Program-made: the position numbers and the translations under genes
In this document: one piece after another, positions 17,564 to 24,379 of the stretch
Layout: every line of letters begins with the position of its first letter
Numbering within the stretch: position 1 is the stretch's first letter
Assembly: GCA_947385955.1 (NCBI GenBank)
Contig: CANDNA010000014.1
Span: forward strand, 1-64,000
DNA length: 64,000 nucleotides
Direction: 5' to 3'
Origin: an uncultured Clostridia bacterium
GTDB taxonomy: Bacteria > Bacillota > Clostridia > Lachnospirales > Lachnospiraceae
The notes under the pieces: generated by a model
Databases searched by the model: none
Seen by the model: the letters and a program-made list of their open reading frames with translations, nothing else
Told to the model about the DNA's origin: nothing

Positions 17564-17597
17564 CAGGAGAGAATTGAGCAAACCAAATTCTCTCCTG
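17564..17597 (-). promoter_or_regulatory. Intercistronic stem-loop after the tube gene
   Basis: A perfect 12-bp stem (CAGGAGAGAATT pairing with AATTCTCTCCTG) with a 10-nt loop, in the 122-nt gap between the tube gene and the first FHA gene. No T-run follows, so it is more likely an mRNA-stabilising or processing element than a full terminator. It could raise sheath and tube output over the regulatory genes. Confidence 0.6.
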
Positions 17598-17659
17598 TGC
17601 TGACTAACATCTATGAAACTTATAATTTGCCCCGATGTGTGAAATCTGAGAATTTTGAT

Positions 17660-18070
17660 TTATTCTACTACGATATCTGCCAGCCGGTCTTTCTTCTGCC
17701 TTACCACCAGAGTAAACTTCTTCTCCTGGTCTGCGTTTTCCTCTTTGTAGGAAACCGGGAAAGCATGGCTGAATTTATATTTGGTGGTCACATCGTTATG
17801 TGTATAGGAAACTTCCACTGCTTTGTAGCAGTCTGCATGATTGGACGCTACCAGAGACCACTCCAGCATCTTCTTGGACTCATCGCCCAGAATCTTCTTT
17901 TCGGAGTCCATGTTAATTGCGCCCTGGATCACCAGTGTACAATAAATATCCGAAGAACGTGCATATGCATGTTCGTCAATGGTGGAGGTAAACTGTACAA
18001 AGGAGATTCCTTCTGTGATTTCTGCAATATCTGCAATCTTCAGGCTGTTTGCCTGTACGGTCAATGCCAT
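17660..18070 (-). CDS. Hcp/tail-tube-like protein
   Basis: A 136-aa protein of the size and beta-rich layout of Hcp and contractile-phage tube proteins. It has a long charged loop after the first strands (SSDIYCTLVIQGAINMDSEK), a short helix (ESKKMLEWSLVAS), then paired strands (YKAVEVSYTHND, TTKYKFSHAFPVSY, EKKFTLVVRQ) as in the tube fold. It lies 70 nt after the large sheath candidate, the classic sheath-tube pairing. AGAAGGG lies 6 nt before the ATG. The call rests on fold pattern and neighbours, not on a family signature. Confidence 0.7.
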   Translation of the reverse strand: MALTVQANSLKIADIAEITEGISFVQFTSTIDEHAYARSSDIYCTLVIQGAINMDSEKKILGDESKKMLEWSLVASNHADCYKAVEVSYTHNDVTTKYKFSHAFPVSYKEENADQEKKFTLVVRQKKDRLADIVVE

Positions 18071-18140
18071 ATGAATCCCTTCTTTCTTTTTATTTTAGTG
18101 TTCAGTTTTCACACATGGGGCCAGTAAACTCTGCTGTTTT

Positions 18141-20378
18141 CTATTCGTTCTCAGAAATATTAATCGTAAAGCTCTCGGAAACGCCTTTTGACTCGATACG
18201 GATATCGCACAGGCCCTCCGCAATGCTCTCCAGCTCTACTTTCTCGCCCTCCCGGATAATGGAATTGTCCCAGGCGCCGAACTTCATCCACTCGCTGATC
18301 TGTCCGCTGGGTTCAAAGTAAGCCCGGATATTGCGCTCATCTTTATTGCGTAACTGGGCTGCCATCATCCGCTCTATGTAGGTACGCCGGGTGGTCTGGA
18401 ACACGCTCCGGTAAGTCCGGCGGTCCATATGCATGCTTCTGGCACTCATTACGGTGATTCCGCTGATTGCTTTCCCATCCAGGGTATAATTATCGGAAGA
18501 GAATACAAACCCAAATTTGTTCTGATCAATCTCCTCTTTCACATCGTTGGTAAAACCCGAAATTTCCTTTGCAAACACAATCGGCAGCCGCAGGGAATTT
18601 TCATCTTCTTCCAGATCAAACCGCACACCCGGGAAATCCGGATATACCTTTTTCAGATATGTTTTCAGGAAGTTGGGACACTGGCATGCCGCCACAATGC
18701 CTGCCGCCACAAATTCCGCACCCACATACACACCTTTCATCCAGAACTTCACATCATTCTCAAGTCCCTTGGGAAATTCCACACCGCCCGTTTCATTGAG
18801 CCGGGCGCCTCTGGAAGTCACCACTCTTGACTTGTCCTCCGGCACCACTGTCATATTGGGGAAGCAGGCAATCGCATATTCATCATATACATTTCCTGCA
18901 ATCTCTTCCGCCTTTTCCATATAGACAGATGCGCCGTCGGTGGCCATCCTGGAAAATGTGCTCTCTTCTCCGGTTTCAAACCCAAAGAACGTCTGTATCT
19001 TATATTTCTTAATGCCATTCAGGAGATTTTGCAGCGTATCCATAGAAGAGAAAAATACCGGGTCGTCGTCATCATATTCACCCAGATACCCCCATTTTTC
19101 TGCAAAGTCCACTGTCATCTCCGTGGTATAATCATCCAGCGAAGTCTCCCGCTGCAGTTCGATTCTTGGTACGATACCAAACCATATCGTATCCGTATAG
19201 TCTGTCTTATTGTTCACAGTCTCCAGATACAGCCGCAGCTTATCCATATTCTGTGATTCCACCAGTTCTTCAATAGGAAGATTGGTTACCAGCAGTGACG
19301 GCGCCATCCCCTTTATCTTGGGGGAATAGGCATCAAAGAACGCCTTAACGCCCAGAATCCGTTCAAACACAGGCTTGGCCACCTTGATAAAATCTTTCTG
19401 CCAGGTGTTGTAAAGCGCACTGTAATTGTTGAACAGCTCCACCTTTTTCCCGGTTTCCATCACAGCCAGTTTGGCAGACATCTTGTTGGTAAATGCAGAA
19501 ACCACCAGCTCCTGCATCAGGGAAGAAACCTTTTCCATTCCCGTTTCTTCCTCCTCCTGCACTGCCACAGCGCCCCTGCGCCTCTGTTCGATCAGGTTGT
19601 AACGCTCCTCGATCTCTGACACCAGAAGCTGGGTGGCTTCATCATCCACTTCCAGAAGCGGTACATCATCTCCCGGCTTAAAGGCAATGGCTTTCATTTC
19701 CCCTTCCCTGTCAAAATAGGGAAGGGCCGGTGCAGGCGCACTGCCGCCCTTTTTGCCGGCCGCTTCAATCGCCACCAGGTTTTCACGGATCGTCCCAATC
19801 ATCAATGCAATCTGTGTGGGAAATTCATTATAGAAGTTCTCTGTTTCATTGATCTTTTTGGAAAGCAGTTTCAGACGTTTTAGCTTGGCCGGAGAATCAC
19901 TTTCCAGCTTCAGGCTCTCCTGAGCCAGATAGTTGACATCCTTGTTCAGACGCTTCATATCATTCAGCGTTTTCTGAGGAGACAGCATTTCCAGCATGGA
20001 ATCATAGTTAAAAGTCACATTGGGCTTATTGGAGCTTCGTTTCTCATCAATCAGCCGTATAAAGGTTTTCAGGAAACTGTTATTCCTGTCAATCACAATC
20101 TTTTTCACGAATTGGGCCGGAATCCCCATCGGCCGTTCCAGCGTATACACCATTCGTTTACTCTCAGCGTCAAAATAGCTGTAAATGGTAGGCGCAAATT
20201 TTTTCAGAAACTCATCAAAGCTATGTACCAGCAGATGACTGTGGATTTCCTTGATTTTTTCATCTGTCAGACTCTTGCCTGTCGTTTCAATTCCCGCCAT
20301 GAGATTAATGATATCCAGGCATTCCGGATTGATGACGTCAAAAAGTACGGTACGATTGGTTTGTTTAATAATTTTCAT
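18141..20378 (-). CDS. Large contractile-sheath-like protein
   Basis: A 745-aa protein. The preferred start is the ATG encoding MKIIKQTNRTVLF, with GAGGG 8 nt upstream; frames extending to 20504 lack support. It is much longer than a single TssC (about 500 aa). Its first part (residues about 1-260, helical with linker PAPALPYFD) may combine the roles of the two sheath subunits of T6SS. The C-terminal half has a sheath-like character, with KFWMKGVYVGAEFVAAGIVAACQ, acidic loops (GEYDDDDPVFFS) and a strand-rich tail that could form the handshake domain. It is the first gene of the long operon and is followed by the tube. The sheath role is inferred from size, order and motif impression. Confidence 0.68.
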   Translation of the reverse strand: MKIIKQTNRTVLFDVINPECLDIINLMAGIETTGKSLTDEKIKEIHSHLLVHSFDEFLKKFAPTIYSYFDAESKRMVYTLERPMGIPAQFVKKIVIDRNNSFLKTFIRLIDEKRSSNKPNVTFNYDSMLEMLSPQKTLNDMKRLNKDVNYLAQESLKLESDSPAKLKRLKLLSKKINETENFYNEFPTQIALMIGTIRENLVAIEAAGKKGGSAPAPALPYFDREGEMKAIAFKPGDDVPLLEVDDEATQLLVSEIEERYNLIEQRRRGAVAVQEEEETGMEKVSSLMQELVVSAFTNKMSAKLAVMETGKKVELFNNYSALYNTWQKDFIKVAKPVFERILGVKAFFDAYSPKIKGMAPSLLVTNLPIEELVESQNMDKLRLYLETVNNKTDYTDTIWFGIVPRIELQRETSLDDYTTEMTVDFAEKWGYLGEYDDDDPVFFSSMDTLQNLLNGIKKYKIQTFFGFETGEESTFSRMATDGASVYMEKAEEIAGNVYDEYAIACFPNMTVVPEDKSRVVTSRGARLNETGGVEFPKGLENDVKFWMKGVYVGAEFVAAGIVAACQCPNFLKTYLKKVYPDFPGVRFDLEEDENSLRLPIVFAKEISGFTNDVKEEIDQNKFGFVFSSDNYTLDGKAISGITVMSARSMHMDRRTYRSVFQTTRRTYIERMMAAQLRNKDERNIRAYFEPSGQISEWMKFGAWDNSIIREGEKVELESIAEGLCDIRIESKGVSESFTINISENE

Positions 20379-20414
20379 ACGTTTGTCCCTCATGCTTTCA
20401 GATTCTGTTAACCT

Positions 20415-20494
20415 GTCATATTGGAAAAACAGAGATTGCGAATTGCCTCTGACTTTACCATTTATTTTATCATCATTTTCCGACAAAAACCGAC
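20415..20494 (-). promoter_or_regulatory. Promoter and leader of the injection-system operon
   Basis: Minus-strand reading: after the LytTR-type direct repeat there are 31 nt, then a TAAAAT -10-like element (near 20464-20469), then the leader to the sheath ATG at 20378. No good -35 is present at 17 nt; the best partial matches sit at longer spacing. Weak -35 elements are usual for promoters that depend on an AgrA-type activator. Confidence 0.5.
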
Positions 20495-20500
20495 ATGGCC

Positions 20501-20530
20501 TCAAACTGTACAGATACTGACCTTAACTTT
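20501..20530 (-). promoter_or_regulatory. AgrA/LytTR-type direct-repeat operator upstream of the sheath gene
   Basis: Minus strand: AAAGTTAAG, exactly 12 nt, then ACAGTTTGA. The first repeat matches the LytTR consensus (W-M-M-GTT-N-R-K) fully and the second at 8 of 9 positions. The 21-nt repeat period and a location ending about 31 nt before the -10 fit an AgrA-type activating site. Two response regulators with LytTR output domains are encoded directly upstream. Confidence 0.7.
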
Positions 20531-20537
20531 TGATGAT

Positions 20538-20610
20538 GGGGCAAAAATGCCCCAAACGACCTCCGCTCACCATGAAAAATCATGATGCGGAAGGCATTCA
20601 GGGCATTTTT
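20538..20610 (-). terminator. Bidirectional terminator after agr module 1 with an overlapping short hairpin
   Basis: The long stem pairs AAAAATGCCC with GGGCATTTTT (20543-20610, with internal pairing of CCTTCCGC and GCGGAGG) and ends in T-runs on both strands, so it can stop transcription either way. The minus-strand right arm (GGGGCATTTTT) can instead pair with the next GCCCC to make a short hairpin at 20538-20553. The two folds exclude each other. The element separates agrD1 from the injection-system promoter. Confidence 0.65.
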
Positions 20611-20637
20611 TGTACGATGCACAAGCCAGGGTATCGA

Positions 20638-20754
20638 TTACTGTTCCTGCTTTAATTCTTCCGGAACTTCTGGTTCATACGAAGCCCCGTAGGAAAAAAA
20701 TCCGGCACCATAAACTGCCGCTTTTTCAATCAGCGCCGCTAACATTGCCCACAT
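20638..20754 (-). CDS. agrD: AgrD-like autoinducer precursor, module 1 (Ser ring)
   Basis: A 38-aa peptide with an amphipathic N-terminal leader, a core region GFFSYGAS and the conserved charged tail YEPEVPEELK. Alignment on the xxP of the tail (YEP here, HQP in module 2) puts Ser21 exactly where AgrD peptides carry the ring-forming Cys. There is no Cys anywhere in the peptide, so the predicted signal is a Ser lactone of five residues (S-Y-G-A-S). AGGAGG lies 9 nt before the ATG. The gene overlaps the 3' end of agrB1 by 29 nt in another frame. Ser-type AIPs are known in a few staphylococci, so the chemistry has precedent. Confidence 0.82.
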   Translation of the reverse strand: MWAMLAALIEKAAVYGAGFFSYGASYEPEVPEELKQEQ

Positions 20755-21328
20755 AATTCCATTCCTCCTTTTCTGCAATTACTATCATACAGGCGACGGT
20801 TATCGTCGCCATAACAGCCGTATTAAAAATTTCCTGTTTTCCCGTCAGGCAGAGAACCGCTCCTGCCAGCACTTCCACTGCCTGAATCCGATGCATATAT
20901 TGCCGGTTCCGTATGACCACCTCCTCTTTCAGAGGATGCTTATGGGAGCGAAACGGTCCCCGCAGCCAGATCGTCAGCTGGGCTGCCCCAAAGCCGCACC
21001 ACACTGCCCACGCCGGAACATATGCCCCGCACAGCGCTCCTGCGGATACACATCCAAGCGCCAGCAATGCTGTAAGGACAAAGCATTTCCGGTAGGAAGG
21101 CGCATGATAACCGCTGGATACCGTCCTGACCGGCATAAAAAACAAAACAAAGGACAGCGCCTGCAGGAATCTGCCTGTTATGCCTCCTGCCAGCAAAATC
21201 CAGAGCACTGACAACCCGGTAGATAAAATCAGTTCACACCCATACTGATAAACCGCTTTCCGCTGCTCTGTAATCTCTCCCCGGATAATCAACTGCTTCA
21301 CAACCCACTTTGATACTGTTTGCAGCAT
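20726..21328 (-). CDS. agrB: AgrB-like peptide-processing membrane protease, module 1
   Basis: A 200-aa polytopic membrane protein of the AgrB family, which cleaves the AgrD C-terminal tail and helps cyclise and export the peptide. The catalytic pair is visible in SSGYHAPSYRKC (His and Cys seven residues apart). Four or more hydrophobic segments follow. I chose the ATG before LQTVSKWVVKQL, which has a modest AAGGG upstream; frames extending further upstream are less likely. It is followed by agrD1 in overlapping reading frames and preceded by agrC1 with 76 nt between. Confidence 0.9.
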   Translation of the reverse strand: MLQTVSKWVVKQLIIRGEITEQRKAVYQYGCELILSTGLSVLWILLAGGITGRFLQALSFVLFFMPVRTVSSGYHAPSYRKCFVLTALLALGCVSAGALCGAYVPAWAVWCGFGAAQLTIWLRGPFRSHKHPLKEEVVIRNRQYMHRIQAVEVLAGAVLCLTGKQEIFNTAVMATITVACMIVIAEKEEWNYVGNVSGAD

Positions 21329-21404
21329 AGTCCCTTCTCCCTGCATTTTTATGAGCCTTACCTTCGATTGACAAGAGCAAACGCACTGCATAAACTTTCT
21401 ATTG

Positions 21405-22682
21405 TCATGAATAAAAGACCAGCGTCACACAGAACACGTTGTCTCTGCAGTCATACTGTACCGATCCATTGTACATTTTTACAATCCTCTCCACACTTTC
21501 CAGTCCCCGCCCATGCAATCGTGTATCCTGTTTTGAAGTGACAAAGCGCCCGTCTTTTTTCTCCGGAAAAGCAGCACATGTATTTTTCACCCGAACCAGC
21601 AGCATATCCTGAATCTTTCTGACAGAAACCCGGATATTTTGTTCTTTTTCGCATCTCTTACAGCCTTCTATGGCATTGTCCAGAACATTCCCCATCACTG
21701 CACACAAATCTGCTTCTGAAACGGATAACGGAACAATAGAATCTGAATCCACCGAAAAGCAAATTCCCTGTTTTTCTGCTTCCGCTTTTTTGGTGCTGAG
21801 CAGAAAATCCAGAATTTCGATACCCGTCCACACGGATACACAGACATTCTGATAACTGTTATGTACAGATGCCACGTACTCTGCCGCCTTTTCATATTCA
21901 TGATTCAGAAGATACCGCTCCATTGCAATCACATGGTTTTTCAGATCATGATAGTATAGCTGGCTGCTTTGAAAGCTCTGATGCATATTCTGACAACTGG
22001 CTGCTATCACCCGGCTCCGCTCCTCCATCAGTTCTGCCTGCTGCCTCTGTTCTTTCAGCTTTGCATACTGCACCATAAGATACAGCCCCATAAGCACCGT
22101 AAGAAAAAACAATACCCCTGTTCCGATCACATTTCCGTCAATCTGTATACAGACTTTTTTTACAAAGCTACAGGCCAGTTCCACCGCCAACAGAATACCG
22201 GCCATCATTTTTCTGGACAACAGATTGATCTTTTCCGCGCCTCTGTGAATCAGATAAACAGAAACCAGCAATGCGGTCTTGGCAATCACTATGTATCCCA
22301 CTCTGCGCCATGACTGCCTGCCGGTAATATCTGCGCCATATCCCGGATTTTCCGTCAGAAGCCCGATCAGGGAAATCAGCAGAAAATCCAGTAAATGCAG
22401 CAGGACAAAATAGCTTCCCACAGCAACCAGCGTATCCCCCGGCTTCTTCTTATAAAGAATACAGACACACAATGTAATCCCTGCCAGACCATACAATGTG
22501 GCAAACGCCAGAAATAACTGTACCTGATTGAGCAGCAAAAGTCCAGCAGTCAGCAATATGGAACAAAACCCGGCCTGTCCATACTTCTTCTCCCGGACAT
22601 CCAATATATCCCTGACCAGTAAAAATCCGGCAAAATTTTCTGTCAGCCCGGCCAACGCCTCAATCAGCCAGAACCATGTCAT
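21405..22682 (-). CDS. agrC: AgrC-like sensor histidine kinase, module 1
   Basis: A 425-aa kinase. About six membrane segments fill residues 1-200, followed by a coiled linker. The phospho-acceptor region is YYHDLKNHVIAMERYL (His near residue 250). The GHKL ATPase domain has the N-box GNVLDNAIEGC and the G-box region RGLESVERIVKMYNG. This is the HPK10 group that senses cyclic peptides. The ATG at 22682 overlaps the response-regulator stop by 4 nt; a TTG five codons earlier is weaker. GGGGAG lies 7 nt upstream. Its partners are the regulator at 22679-23404 and the Ser-type AgrD. Confidence 0.92.
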   Translation of the reverse strand: MTWFWLIEALAGLTENFAGFLLVRDILDVREKKYGQAGFCSILLTAGLLLLNQVQLFLAFATLYGLAGITLCVCILYKKKPGDTLVAVGSYFVLLHLLDFLLISLIGLLTENPGYGADITGRQSWRRVGYIVIAKTALLVSVYLIHRGAEKINLLSRKMMAGILLAVELACSFVKKVCIQIDGNVIGTGVLFFLTVLMGLYLMVQYAKLKEQRQQAELMEERSRVIAASCQNMHQSFQSSQLYYHDLKNHVIAMERYLLNHEYEKAAEYVASVHNSYQNVCVSVWTGIEILDFLLSTKKAEAEKQGICFSVDSDSIVPLSVSEADLCAVMGNVLDNAIEGCKRCEKEQNIRVSVRKIQDMLLVRVKNTCAAFPEKKDGRFVTSKQDTRLHGRGLESVERIVKMYNGSVQYDCRDNVFCVTLVFYS

Positions 22683-23404
22683 AACAACTCTCCCCAATAT
22701 TGTGCAAAAGCATCTTTCAGCCTCTGCACATGATTCCGGTTCGTTTGCAGCACATCCCCATTGTCCATCTGCACCTCATCCAGACAAATCTTCCTGATAT
22801 GCGGAATATTTACAATGTAACTTCTGTCCAGAATGACCATATCAGGATTCTGTAATTTCTGATAGACCTCTGACAGACTACATCGCTCCTTTTCTTTCCG
22901 CTCCCCTTCCATCACAAATACGGCATATTTTCTGTCCCGGCAGATATAAACCACATCTTCCTGATAAAATTTCACACACTTGATTTTATTTTTTATGATA
23001 TAGGGTTTTTGTTTCTTTTGCTTTTTTGTTTCTTCAAAAAAAACATCCAGAGCATGCCACAGCCTGGGAAAAATCTCTTCTTTTAAAATATAACGAAATA
23101 CCTTTTTATAGGAACAGGCCTCTACCGCATACCCGGAATAGGAAGTCAGAAGAATCACTTCCGCCATAATCTCATTTCTTTCCAGCAAGGACAACAGATC
23201 CATTCCCGTATGCTCCGGCATCATAATATCCAGAATATACAGATCATGCAGTTTTCTTTTTTCCACCGCCTCCGCCAGCTCATCACTGTCTGTATATACT
23301 TTCAAAGAAACTTCCCATCCGATTTCTCTGCAATATTTGCTTATATATTCCTGCAGTTGTTCCGCGAAGAAAATATCATCATCGCAAATGGCAATCCTAC
23401 ACAT
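22679..23404 (-). CDS. agrA: AgrA-like LytTR response regulator, module 1
   Basis: A 241-aa regulator starting MCRIAICDDD with GGAGG 7 nt upstream. The receiver domain has the acidic DDD cluster, the phospho-acceptor in DLYILDIMMPEHTG and the conserved LLTSYSGYAVEA region. Residues about 140-241 form a LytTR DNA-binding domain (KFYQEDVVYICRDRKYAVF and SYIVNIPHIRKICLDE). LytTR proteins bind direct repeats such as the one found upstream of the sheath gene. Translationally coupled to agrC1. Confidence 0.92.
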   Translation of the reverse strand: MCRIAICDDDIFFAEQLQEYISKYCREIGWEVSLKVYTDSDELAEAVEKRKLHDLYILDIMMPEHTGMDLLSLLERNEIMAEVILLTSYSGYAVEACSYKKVFRYILKEEIFPRLWHALDVFFEETKKQKKQKPYIIKNKIKCVKFYQEDVVYICRDRKYAVFVMEGERKEKERCSLSEVYQKLQNPDMVILDRSYIVNIPHIRKICLDEVQMDNGDVLQTNRNHVQRLKDAFAQYWGELL

Positions 23405-23464
23405 CTTTGTCCTCCGGTCATTCTGCCCTGCAGGAGCTTTTGCCTGCCTGTACTCCGTACAACA

Positions 23465-23485
23465 TTTTTTGTCCCGGACAAAAAA
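23465..23485. repeat. 21-bp palindrome between the two agr modules
   Basis: TTTTTTGTCC, one C, then GGACAAAAAA on the plus strand. It lies in the 142-nt gap between agrB2 and the module 1 response regulator. It could be an operator or a weak bidirectional terminator. No clear promoter is seen next to it. Confidence 0.5.
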
Positions 23486-23546
23486 AGCGTGCAAACCTTT
23501 CAGCTTACACGGCAACAGTCTTTTTTCCCTATAAAATAAGCAATCC

Positions 23547-24131
23547 CTATCCGCCCAGCCTCTTATTTTTCACCACACCCGCACACAGCATTCCGCTTAA
23601 CGCCAAATGTCCCAGTGCAATGACCAGACCGGCACGCTTTGCCCCCACCGCATAGCAAACGATCCATACTGCTGTTTCAAGTCCCCATATGACTCTGCTG
23701 CATGTTCCGTAACGCCTTCTTTCTTCTTCATCCAATGGCTTGTTATGATCCGCCACCGGCGCCAGTATAAAAATTAAAATTCCGCTCAGTACACAGGCTC
23801 CCAGATTCACCAACAGTACCGCGCCGTCAGGAATACATTTTTCCGCCACACATACCATTCCAAGTATCCATGAGGACAATACCGTACAGACTGCATAGGT
23901 ATCGGCATGATGCCCTCCTGCATAAGAACGTAGTGGAATAAAAGAAATCAGAAAGATCAGAACTGTCCCATAAGCCTGCAAAACCGCCGCCAGCAAACAG
24001 GCTATCAATAAATTGACAGCCTGACTGATCAGCAGCTCAAACGCATACCTGTACAGGTTCTGTTCCTGCTCAGACAGATAATTCCGTTCCACCTGCCACG
24101 CCACCAGTTTTCTTGCCAGCTTCTCGATCAT
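23547..24131 (-). CDS. agrB: AgrB-like peptide-processing membrane protease, module 2
   Basis: A 194-aa membrane protein with the AgrB active-site signature YAGGHHADTYAVC (His and Cys seven residues apart) and several hydrophobic segments. It follows its agrD by 6 nt, so the AgrD-AgrB order here is reversed compared with module 1. The amphipathic N-terminus (MIEKLARKLVAWQVERN) is typical of the family. It should process the Cys-type AgrD2. Confidence 0.92.
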   Translation of the reverse strand: MIEKLARKLVAWQVERNYLSEQEQNLYRYAFELLISQAVNLLIACLLAAVLQAYGTVLIFLISFIPLRSYAGGHHADTYAVCTVLSSWILGMVCVAEKCIPDGAVLLVNLGACVLSGILIFILAPVADHNKPLDEEERRRYGTCSRVIWGLETAVWIVCYAVGAKRAGLVIALGHLALSGMLCAGVVKNKRLGG

Positions 24132-24137
24132 TGTCTC

Positions 24138-24308
24138 TTAAAACTTTCTGAACCTGCGTGCTTCCTCCGGAACTTCCGGCTGATGCTCTAACCATGCACA
24201 TCCTGCATTTACATTCTGAATTACCGTAAACAATGCCAGTGCATTCAATGTAAGTACCGCCCAGTTCCTGTTTTTCAGCTTCTTAAAAGCATTTACTATT
24301 TTCCGCAT
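24138..24308 (-). CDS. agrD: AgrD-like autoinducer precursor, module 2 (Cys ring)
   Basis: A 56-aa peptide with an amphipathic, Lys-rich leader (FKKLKNRNW), a hydrophobic middle, the core GCAWLE and the conserved tail HQPEVPEEA. The predicted signal is a five-residue thiolactone, C-A-W-L-E, with Cys37 as nucleophile. The layout (C, four residues, then HQP) closely parallels the clostridial AgrD pattern. The spacing to agrB2 is 6 nt, and a GGAGG lies before the ATG. Confidence 0.92.
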   Translation of the reverse strand: MRKIVNAFKKLKNRNWAVLTLNALALFTVIQNVNAGCAWLEHQPEVPEEARRFRKF

Positions 24309-24379
24309 AGAAAATCCCTCCTCTTTTTAATCAACTTATCGAATTACGGAGGGAAAATCAATCTGCTTTCCGAATTTTG

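Noticed and set aside
864-20378. The operon as a prophage tail module
   Set aside because: There is no integrase, capsid, portal, terminase or lysis gene, and the FHA, PP2C-like and Hsp70-like genes are not phage genes. A domesticated injection system fits better.
864-20378. The operon as a standard T6SS
   Set aside because: TssJLM, TssA-like and ClpV genes are not seen, and the host is Gram-positive.
20379-20504. A longer sheath start at 20504
   Set aside because: The extension has no ribosome binding site at its start and its frame covers the promoter region after the AgrA-type operator.
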